A stretch of DNA of 64,000 bases from DYIU01 sp038326775. GTDB taxonomy: Bacteria > Actinomycetota > Geothermincolia > Fen-727 > Anoxymicrobiaceae. Both the position numbers and the translations under genes were made by a program. Under the pieces are notes generated by a model. That model did no database searches. It was not told the DNA's origin and saw only the letters and a program-made list of their open reading frames with translations. The stretch covers positions 1 through 64,000 of the forward strand of contig JBBQKJ010000007.1 in NCBI GenBank assembly GCA_038326775.1. The letters run 5' to 3'. How positions within the stretch are numbered: the first letter of the stretch is position 1; each line of letters opens with the position of its first letter. Positions 58,400 to 64,000 of the stretch are shown in pieces.

Positions 58400-59056
58400 C
58401 TATCTCGTGCCGCGGGCGAAGGCGAACCAGCTGTTCGGGGAGGGGCCGCTCTCGACTCCCGAGAATCCGGCCTCGCGCATGGGTGCCAGCGAGTCGGTGA
58501 TGTCACTGCCTGCCATGTGGTCGCCCAGGAAGAGGCGGGCGAGGAGATTCGCGACCGGCGCGTCCGGTGGCTGCAGGTCGACCGCCACGAATCGGCCGCC
58601 CGGCTTGAGTACCCGGTAGACTTCCGCCAGGCCGGCGCGTTTCACATCGGACGGAAGGTGGTGCATGACCAGCGTGTTCATCACCAGGTCGAAGCCGCCG
58701 TCCGCGAAAGGCAGATCTTCGATGAGGCCGACCTGGAAATGAGCGTTCGAGCGTGCGCGCACCGCTTTGCGTCGCGCGACCTCTATCATCTCCGGGGCCG
58801 CGTCCACTCCTTGCGCCCGGCCGTTGGGGCCTACGTGGGCGCCGGCGGCCAGTGTCAACCTGCCAGTCCCGCAGCCGACGTCCAGCACGCTCTCCCCGGG
58901 TTTCGCTTCGGCTATTTCGAGCGCCATCCGCCAGAGCCGCATGTCGAGCCCGAAAAGCATCGCGCAACCGAGGTCGTACATACGCGCCTTGCGCATGGGG
59001 CGCCCGTCGGTCGAGGGATCGCCTTCGGAGGAGATGTGCCGGTGATGTGACCTCAT
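58400..59056 (-). CDS. Class I SAM-dependent methyltransferase
   Basis: A 218-residue methyltransferase from the ATG at 59056. Motifs are SVLDVGCGTGRLTLAAGAHV, GVDAAPEMIEVARRKA, IEDLPFADGGFDLVMNTLVM, HHLPSDVKRAGLAEVYRVLK and PGGRFVAVDLQPP. It resembles UbiE/menaquinone-type or arsenite-type methyltransferases in layout; the substrate is not known. No clear ribosome-binding site is seen. It lies in the accessory stretch between ffh and ftsY. Confidence 0.83.
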   Translation of the reverse strand: MRSHHRHISSEGDPSTDGRPMRKARMYDLGCAMLFGLDMRLWRMALEIAEAKPGESVLDVGCGTGRLTLAAGAHVGPNGRAQGVDAAPEMIEVARRKAVRARSNAHFQVGLIEDLPFADGGFDLVMNTLVMHHLPSDVKRAGLAEVYRVLKPGGRFVAVDLQPPDAPVANLLARLFLGDHMAGSDITDSLAPMREAGFSGVESGPSPNSWFAFARGTR

Positions 59057-59107
59057 GACACGCGCACGTCCCCCTGAGGCCACGCGCGGTACCCGCGCCC
59101 GAACACG

Positions 59108-59135
59108 GAGACCCGGCCGCTTGGGGCCGGGTCTC
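59108..59135 (-). terminator. Hairpin downstream of the DUF5679 gene
   Basis: A perfect 11-base inverted repeat (GAGACCCGGCC at 59108-59118 and its complement at 59125-59135) with a six-base loop, 28 bases after the DUF5679 stop. No T-tract follows on the minus strand, so it could be a Rho-assisted or 3'-end-protecting hairpin. Confidence 0.55.
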
Positions 59136-59162
59136 TTAGAGATAAGCGCAAAGCGGGATACC

Positions 59163-59309
59163 TTATGCTTTCCCCGTGATCTTGAATATCTTGGTCCCGC
59201 ACTTGGGGCAGGTGCCCTTCATGGCCTTCATCTTGTTCTTCATGATGACTTCCTCGGGCTCTTTCATCTCGCGCTTCTCCTTGCACTTCACGCAATAACC
59301 TTCCGTCAT
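59163..59309 (-). CDS. DUF5679 small zinc-ribbon protein
   Basis: A 48-residue protein from the ATG at 59309, with GGAGGAGAG upstream. It reads MTEGYCVKCKEKREMKEPEE, then KNKMKAMKGTCPKCGTKIFK. The two CxxC pairs form a zinc ribbon. DUF5679 proteins are frequent in actinobacteria and archaea and have no known function. The longer frame from 59441 has no similarity in its first 44 residues and is rejected. Confidence 0.85.
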   Translation of the reverse strand: MTEGYCVKCKEKREMKEPEEVIMKNKMKAMKGTCPKCGTKIFKITGKA

Positions 59310-59518
59310 GCCTCTCCTCCTTTTCCCTGGCCCCGCTGGACCAAATGCTGAATTCCTCGCTTTTACTCTCAGATTTGACCGTTCCGGCTGATTTACCTTA
59401 ACAGGTTTCGCCGGAGCCCGCCCTCTGACCTCCCTGCCCAACTCGGAGGAAATGCTTCTTTCGTCTCGAAGGGGGACGCGGTATATACTTCACACAGCGC
59501 TATCCGGGAGGAGCAGAC

Positions 59519-60169
59519 ATGCCTGAGGATTTTGATGACGTGCGACACGGCTACTACGAATCCCGCTGCGAGGCGGCGGTCAAAGCGCTGGGGAAGCGCT
59601 GGTTCGAAGCCAGGTGGTTCGATAACCAGGAGAGGGCGGCCGAGGCGGTCCTCGAGCTCATCCCACGAGGCTCGAAGGTCGGAGCGGGGGGGTCTGTGAC
59701 CCTGCGGGAGACCGGAGTGCTGGAGCTTCTGGAGGAGCGCGGCGACGAGGTCGTGTACCACAGGCCGGAGATGGGATTTGAGGAGAGCCTCGAAGTTCGC
59801 AAGGAGGCCATCACGTGCCCGTACTTCCTCTGCTCGAGCAACTCCATAACCATGGAGGGAGAGCTTATCAATACAGACGGCATGGGAAACAGGGTCGCGG
59901 GAATGATTTTCGGGCCTCAGACGGTGATAGTGCTCGCCGGCGCCAACAAGCTGGTCGAAAACCGCCAGGAGGCGTTCTCTCGCATAAGGAACGTCGCCGC
60001 GCCCGCCAATGCCCGCAGGCTGGGCATGGACCTGCCCTGCGTGACGAAGGGGCGCTGCGTGGACTGCGGCGAGCCCATGAACATATGCAGGGTGACCACT
60101 ATCATCAGCCGCAAGCCGATACTGACCGACCTCAAGGTCTACCTGGTCGCCGAGCCCCTCGGCCTGTGA
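59519..60169 (+). CDS. LUD-domain protein (LutC-like fold)
   Basis: A 216-residue protein: NQERAAEAVLELIPRGSKVG, AGGSVTLRETGVLELLEE, SSNSITMEGELINTDGMGNR, and GPQTVIVLAGANKLVENRQE, followed by Cys residues in CVTKGRCVDCGEPMNICRV. The LUD (DUF162) domain occurs in lactate-utilisation subunits and in many stand-alone proteins of unknown role. The CxxC-x5-C at the C-terminus could bind an iron-sulfur cluster or zinc. Start ATG with GGGAGGAG. A TATACT at 59484-59489 may be its -10. It is the only plus-strand gene in this region. Confidence 0.85.
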   Translation: MPEDFDDVRHGYYESRCEAAVKALGKRWFEARWFDNQERAAEAVLELIPRGSKVGAGGSVTLRETGVLELLEERGDEVVYHRPEMGFEESLEVRKEAITCPYFLCSSNSITMEGELINTDGMGNRVAGMIFGPQTVIVLAGANKLVENRQEAFSRIRNVAAPANARRLGMDLPCVTKGRCVDCGEPMNICRVTTIISRKPILTDLKVYLVAEPLGL

Positions 60170-60195
60170 CATGACACGGGGAGCAGGCCGGCCCC

Positions 60196-60987
60196 TCAGT
60201 CTTCGGCTGCAGCCTGGTGGAGGTAAGCCTTGATGACGCAGTGCTCCTCGAAGCCAAGCCTGCGGTACACCGGAAGGCCCATTTCCGTCGCGTGGAGGAT
60301 ACCCAGACGGCAGCCGCCCGCCCTCGCGTCCAGCTGTGGGGCCAGGCTCACGAGCGCACCCATCCCGGCGCCGCGGCACTCGGGCAACGTCGCGACGTTG
60401 TAGAGGCCGACCACCTCGCCGTCCGAGAAGGTTGAAGAGCAAGCGGTGGGCGTATCGTCCTGGTAGCCGACAAAGTGCCTGAAAGGGCAGGTCGCCCCGA
60501 GCCCCGCGAGCCGAATGGCGCCGGTGAAAAATTCGGTGACGAAGTCGGGTATCTCGTAACCCCGTTGAAACACCCCGGCCCAGTCCGCGAGGCCATCTTC
60601 GCTGTCGACCGAGGCGATTCGCGCCCCTGGCGGCGCCTCCGCATCCCCCAGCGCCGAAAGCTCTACTGCCATCCCGGGGGCCTCCTGGGCCAGCACCAGC
60701 CCGTGCTTCTCGAGAGCGCCCCCCAGGCCGGCAGGGAGCGTGGAAGGGCCGACCCACCAGAGCATCGGAAGGCTTCTGGACCTGAAGTGCTCGAGAGCGC
60801 CCTCTATCCTGTCGTGGATGCCGCCCTCGCCGAACCTCGCGTTGAAAACGCCGTTGCAAAGCGCGTAATCCACGCCGCTCGAGAAGCGCATCATGTCCCG
60901 TCCGTCGTAGAGATCCACGCCCGGAATGCTGACAAGATGCCTCCACGCCTCTACCAGGTTCTTTTCTATCGCCTCAACATAGTCCAT
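60196..60987 (-). CDS. GNAT family N-acetyltransferase
   Basis: A 263-residue protein whose C-terminal half is a GNAT domain: FVGYQDDTPTACSSTFSDGE, VGLYNVATLPECRGAGMGAL (acetyl-CoA motif A), and LGILHATEMGLPVYRRLGF. The N-terminal 120 residues form an extra domain with MRFSSGVDYALCNGVFNARF and LPMLWWVGPST, seen in a subset of two-domain GNAT proteins. The substrate is unknown. ATG start. It is convergent with the LUD gene (26 bases between stops). Confidence 0.8.
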   Translation of the reverse strand: MDYVEAIEKNLVEAWRHLVSIPGVDLYDGRDMMRFSSGVDYALCNGVFNARFGEGGIHDRIEGALEHFRSRSLPMLWWVGPSTLPAGLGGALEKHGLVLAQEAPGMAVELSALGDAEAPPGARIASVDSEDGLADWAGVFQRGYEIPDFVTEFFTGAIRLAGLGATCPFRHFVGYQDDTPTACSSTFSDGEVVGLYNVATLPECRGAGMGALVSLAPQLDARAGGCRLGILHATEMGLPVYRRLGFEEHCVIKAYLHQAAAED

Positions 60988-61042
60988 CGTGGGCCTTCAT
61001 CACTCCTGCTCCCGGTCCGGGGCCTGCGCGGCGTTCTGTTGA

Positions 61043-62098
61043 TCAGGGGGGACGGCGGTACCAGTCCACCAGCTTCGCGACGGGTGGATAGATATATCGA
61101 GCGGCGCCGAGGCTCCTGGCGACCTTCTCGGACTTCTCAGGGACCTTCGACTTCGCCGAGCGCAGCGCGATGAACCACGCGCGCGGGTTCCTGCGTGAAA
61201 GCAGCCCTTCCAGGCTGTAGACGCTGACGTCGCGCACGCCGGCGGCCAGCGCCGCCTGCACCCCCACCAGCAGCTCCTCCGGCCTCCTGAACGTCGGTTC
61301 GTCCTCGAGCACACCAGCGCCTGTCAGCCCCAGCGACACACCCGCCCCGCCGGCATATTTCTCCGTCAGCTTCAGGCAGGAATCGTAGACAAGCCAGTTG
61401 GCGTCGCGTGAGTTCATAGCACCCCCGGCCATTCCCTCGATCATGGTGACGTAGAGCATGGGGCTGATGACATCCCAGGCGATCCCGGCCACCGGCGTCT
61501 CGCTCATGTCCTGTATCAGCTCGTGCTCCCCCTCCAGTTCGAGCCCCACCCACGGCATGACCGCGGCGACGGTCCTTATCCCCCGGTCCTGTATCCAGTG
61601 GTTGAGCTCGTCCAGGCCCGCCTTGGCCTTGAAGTAGCGCTCTCGGTCGAGGTTGTCACGCATGGCGTCGTAGACTCCCTTGAGTTTCGAGAGCCTGGTG
61701 GAGGCGCCGCTGACCTCGTGCATCTGCTGTACGGGAGGCTCGAGGTCGAGGGCCAGCATGTCCGGCACTACCTCGTTCTTCAGGGACCACTCGACCATGT
61801 GCCTGACCATAGCCGAGTACTCCGTGATGTTGCCCTCCCCGGGAAAGTACCCCTGTTCCTGCTCCATCAGGGGCCAGAAGGTCAGCTCGATGCCCGCCTG
61901 TCTCAGCTTGCGAAAAGCGTTGGCGTTCTTCTTTGTCAGCGAGACCGGGTACATCGCCGCCGCGACACCCGCCTCGAACTCGCTCAAGAGCTCTATGGCG
62001 TTCTTAGCGATGTCCGGCGGAGTGATGAATTCCGCCCAGAACCTCAGGTGATATTTCATAAGAGCATTATCGAGCCAATCGGTCTCAGCAGGCAACAT
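61043..62098 (-). CDS. Unrecognised cytoplasmic protein, possible TIM-barrel hydrolase-like
   Basis: A protein of 351 residues without a signal peptide or membrane helix. I do not recognise a named family. Segments alternate hydrophobic strands and helices, as in a barrel: MKYHLRFWAEFITPPDIAKN, VAAAMYPVSLTKKNANAFRK, GIELTFWPLMEQEQGYFPGE, DMLALDLEPPVQQMH, VAAVMPWVGLELEGEHELIQ, AGIAWDVISPMLYVTMIEGM, ASVSLGL-like and SVYSLEGLLSR. The DLE in strand four and the E ahead of the last strand are where glycosidase or sugar-isomerase catalytic residues often sit, but this is weak. Start at ATG 62098 or ATG 62059; neither has a good ribosome-binding site. It lies between ftsY and GNAT. Confidence 0.6.
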   Translation of the reverse strand: MLPAETDWLDNALMKYHLRFWAEFITPPDIAKNAIELLSEFEAGVAAAMYPVSLTKKNANAFRKLRQAGIELTFWPLMEQEQGYFPGEGNITEYSAMVRHMVEWSLKNEVVPDMLALDLEPPVQQMHEVSGASTRLSKLKGVYDAMRDNLDRERYFKAKAGLDELNHWIQDRGIRTVAAVMPWVGLELEGEHELIQDMSETPVAGIAWDVISPMLYVTMIEGMAGGAMNSRDANWLVYDSCLKLTEKYAGGAGVSLGLTGAGVLEDEPTFRRPEELLVGVQAALAAGVRDVSVYSLEGLLSRRNPRAWFIALRSAKSKVPEKSEKVARSLGAARYIYPPVAKLVDWYRRPP

Positions 62099-62167
62099 CC
62101 GCGCACGCGGCCGTCCGTAGACCAGGTCAGACGGAAGATTGCTGAAAAAGCCAGCGCGGGTTCAAGT

Positions 62168-63334
62168 TCAGAAGAGCGCGCGGGCGTACTCAGCCGGGTC
62201 GAAGGGGCGAAGGTCGGCCATCCCTTCACCGACCCCGATGTGAGAGACCGGGATACCGATCTCCCTTCCAATAGCCATTACCACGCCGCCCCTGGCGCTC
62301 CCGTCCATCTTGGTCAGAGCGATGGAGCCTATATCAAGAGCCTCTCCGAAGATCCGGGCCTGGGCCACCCCGTTCTGCCCGGTCGTCGCATCGATGACCA
62401 GGATGGCCTGCGGGGCGCTCTCGAGCTGGCGCTCTGCGACCCTCCACATCTTGCCCAGCTCCTCCATGAGGTTTTTCTTGGTGTGAAGCCGGCCGGCCGT
62501 GTCCACCACCACCACGTCGATGCCCCTGGCCTGCGCGGACTCGATAGCGTCGAACACCACCGCCGCCGGGTCTCCACCCGGCTTGTGGCGCACCACGGGC
62601 GCGCCGACCCTGTTCGCCCACATCTCCATCTGCTCTATGCCTGCGGCCCTGAAGGTGTCGGCCGCGGCGAAAAGGACCTTACTTCCCTCCTGCTTGAGCT
62701 GGAAGCCTATCTTGGCGCAGGTGGTGGTCTTGCCCACCCCGTTTACCCCTACCACGAACAGCACCCGGGGCTTCTCCTCCGGCGGCGAGGGAGAGCTGCC
62801 GAACGATTCCAGCATCTCCACGACCTGGCTTCGGAACGCCTGCTTGAGGCCTTCCATGTCACGTATGCCCTCTTTGAGGATACTTTTGCGGGCGCGCTCC
62901 ACAAGCTCGGTGGCGCAGGTAACGCCCGTGTCGGCGGCTATGAGCGCCTCCTCGGCTTCGCTCCAGAATTCCGGGTCGATAGCCCTGCGAGTCGCCGCAC
63001 GGGTGAACGGCCGGGAGAGCACCCTTCGGGAGCGGAAGAGGCCGCGCCTGTAGCGCTTGCCCTCGTCCTCCTCTCCCTCGTCTTCGGCCTCCTCCTCCTC
63101 CTCGGCGGCGGCGGCCTCCAACTCGATGACCTCGTCCCCCGGCGCCAGGGGCTCTGCCTCAAGCGCCGCCTGTCCGGGGCGGCCCGGCTCAAGCGGGGGC
63201 TCATCGTGAGGCTCGAGCTCCTCGATTTGCGGGCCCGAGATACCCGGCTCAAGCAGGGGTTTCTTCGTGGATTCGCCGCGCGCCTTTTTCTTTCGCTCCT
63301 TGCGGGGGCGTTTCTTTCCCGGGTTGGCCGCCAT
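62168..63334 (-). CDS. ftsY: Signal recognition particle receptor FtsY
   Basis: Membrane-associated SRP receptor GTPase of 388 residues. The N-terminal A domain is basic (KKRPRKERKKKARG) then strongly acidic (EAAAAEEEEEAEDEGEEDEG), typical of membrane-binding FtsY tails. The NG domain follows: VVGVNGVGKTTTCAKIGFQL, AADTFRAAGIEQMEMWANRV, VVVDTAGRLHTKKNLMEELG, TKMDGSARGGVVMAIGREIG and VGEGMADLRPFDPAEYARAL. The ATG shares one base with the smc stop (TGATG). Confidence 0.97.
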   Translation of the reverse strand: MAANPGKKRPRKERKKKARGESTKKPLLEPGISGPQIEELEPHDEPPLEPGRPGQAALEAEPLAPGDEVIELEAAAAEEEEEAEDEGEEDEGKRYRRGLFRSRRVLSRPFTRAATRRAIDPEFWSEAEEALIAADTGVTCATELVERARKSILKEGIRDMEGLKQAFRSQVVEMLESFGSSPSPPEEKPRVLFVVGVNGVGKTTTCAKIGFQLKQEGSKVLFAAADTFRAAGIEQMEMWANRVGAPVVRHKPGGDPAAVVFDAIESAQARGIDVVVVDTAGRLHTKKNLMEELGKMWRVAERQLESAPQAILVIDATTGQNGVAQARIFGEALDIGSIALTKMDGSARGGVVMAIGREIGIPVSHIGVGEGMADLRPFDPAEYARALF

Positions 63335-64000
63335 CAGCTCGCGACCTTCTGAGAAACCACCCTGGAAACTCCGTCCTCCTGCATGGTCACCCCGTACAGG
63401 ATGTCGGCGATCTCCATCGACCTCTTCTGGTGGGTGATAAGGATCAGTTGAGACTCGTCCTTGAACTGTTTGACCAGGTCCAGGAAGCGGTGGAGGTTGA
63501 CGTCGTCGAGCGCGGCCTCGACCTCGTCCAGGAAATAGAACGGGCTCGGCCGCACCTTGAACAGGGCAAAGAAGAAAGCAAGCGCGGTGAGGGAGGTTTC
63601 GCCGCCGGAGAGCAGGGAGATGCGGCGAAGCTTTTTCCCCTCGGGCTGTGCCAGTATCTCGACCCCGGATGCCAGCGGGTCGTCGGGGTCGGTCAGCCGA
63701 AGCTCCGCGTTCCCGTTTGGGAACAGCGTGCGAAAGATGTCCTGGAAGTGAGCGTTGATGGTGTCGAGGGTCTCCTTGAAAGTGACCTCGATCTCCTGGT
63801 CGACCTGTCGCACGACCCGGCGCAGTTGTGTTTTCGACTTCTCGATGTCATCTGTCTGCGTCTTCAGGAACTCGAAGCGCTGCTCGAGGGCCTCCCTCTC
63901 GGTGATGGCCTCGGGGTTGACAGGCCCGATGTGCTCGAGCTCGGCGGCGAGATTGCGAACCTTCTCTTCGAGCCCTGGCCCGGGCTCCTCTTCCGGGTAC
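63334..64000 (-). CDS. smc: Chromosome partition protein SMC, C-terminal part
   Basis: The reading frame is open from the right window edge to the stop at 63334 (about 221 codons), so only the C-terminal end is present. It shows the end of the coiled coil (HIGPVNPEAITEREALEQRF, FEFLKTQTDDIEKSKTQLRR), then the ABC-type head: SLLSGGETSLTALAFFFALF (signature) and FYFLDEVEAALDD (Walker B), and the His-loop ILITHQKRSMEIADILYGVT. It acts in chromosome condensation with ScpAB. smc-ftsY adjacency is common in Gram-positives. Confidence 0.97.
   Translation of the reverse strand, partial: YPEEEPGPGLEEKVRNLAAELEHIGPVNPEAITEREALEQRFEFLKTQTDDIEKSKTQLRRVVRQVDQEIEVTFKETLDTINAHFQDIFRTLFPNGNAELRLTDPDDPLASGVEILAQPEGKKLRRISLLSGGETSLTALAFFFALFKVRPSPFYFLDEVEAALDDVNLHRFLDLVKQFKDESQLILITHQKRSMEIADILYGVTMQEDGVSRVVSQKVAS

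Noticed and set aside
1..64000. tRNA and rRNA genes, CRISPR arrays, prophage or plasmid functions
   Set aside because: Inspection of all intergenic gaps on both strands showed no cloverleaf-like sequence with a TTCRA arm, no rRNA-like stretch, no regular repeat-spacer pattern and no phage or replication proteins. A dedicated tRNA scan was not possible here.

Overview
The window is about 64 kb of high-GC bacterial chromosome, gene-dense and almost entirely coding on the minus strand. Gene content and order point to a deep-branching, probably anaerobic member of the Actinomycetota. A WhiG-type sigma factor sits beside rpsB-tsf-pyrH-frr, as in Streptomyces. A pgsA/patA/pimA-like set resembles the mycobacterial phosphatidylinositol-mannoside locus. 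A group-3-type [NiFe] hydrogenase small subunit runs off the left edge. TTG is used as a start codon unusually often. The phylum assignment is inference from synteny and protein motifs, because no search could be run.

Layout, left to right (minus-strand transcription runs right to left). 1-5.1 kb: alaS-ruvX-mltG, followed by a V4R-like protein and the hydrogenase small subunit. 5.3-5.9 kb: a DUF948 protein and a nest of GGGGTCAG repeats. 5.9-22.9 kb: one very long apparent operon, pdxS-pdxT-yebC-ruvC-ruvA-ruvB-queH-queA-tgt-yajC-secD-secF-rel-dtd-MBL-hisS-aspS, headed by a good sigma-70-type promoter. 22.9-27.6 kb: a DUF3048 lipoprotein, lemA-htpX, a LysE-type exporter and an inositol-monophosphatase-family enzyme. 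27.8-29.1 kb: a plus-strand zinc-ribbon protein with a long disordered tail. 29.1-33.6 kb: pgsA-patA and pimA homologues, split by a plus-strand PAP2/alpha-beta-hydrolase pair. 33.7-45.9 kb: DUF2007, proS, ispG, a methyltransferase, rseP, dxr, cdsA, frr, pyrH, tsf, rpsB, whiG and xerC. 46.1-48.7 kb: comM-dprA. 48.9-52.6 kb: an island between comM and yraN with two decayed genes (a frameshifted lipoprotein and a truncated ketosynthase III) and a large GT-C-like membrane protein. 52.7-58.3 kb: the ffh-rpsP-khpA-rimM-trmD-rplS-lepB-rnhB-yraN block. 58.4-62.1 kb: a methyltransferase, DUF5679, LUD, GNAT and an unrecognised family. 62.2-64 kb: ftsY and the C-terminal part of smc.

The genes cover translation (four aminoacyl-tRNA synthetases, D-aminoacyl-tRNA deacylase, queuosine synthesis, ribosomal proteins, tRNA and ribosome maturation), protein export (SecDF-YajC, SRP and its receptor, signal peptidase), recombination (RuvABC, RuvX, XerC, DprA, ComM), isoprenoid and phospholipid synthesis (Dxr, IspG, CdsA, PgsA-like) and stringent response. 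Many neighbours overlap by 1-4 bases (ATGA, TTGA, GTGA, TGATG), which suggests translational coupling.

The most unusual features are repeats with a GGGGTCAG core that abut or replace stop codons, oppositely charged tails on YajC and SecF, hydrogenase genes on the end of a housekeeping operon, the split PIM-type cluster, and the island of decayed genes. I found no CRISPR array, rRNA, tRNA, insertion sequence with a transposase, or phage module.
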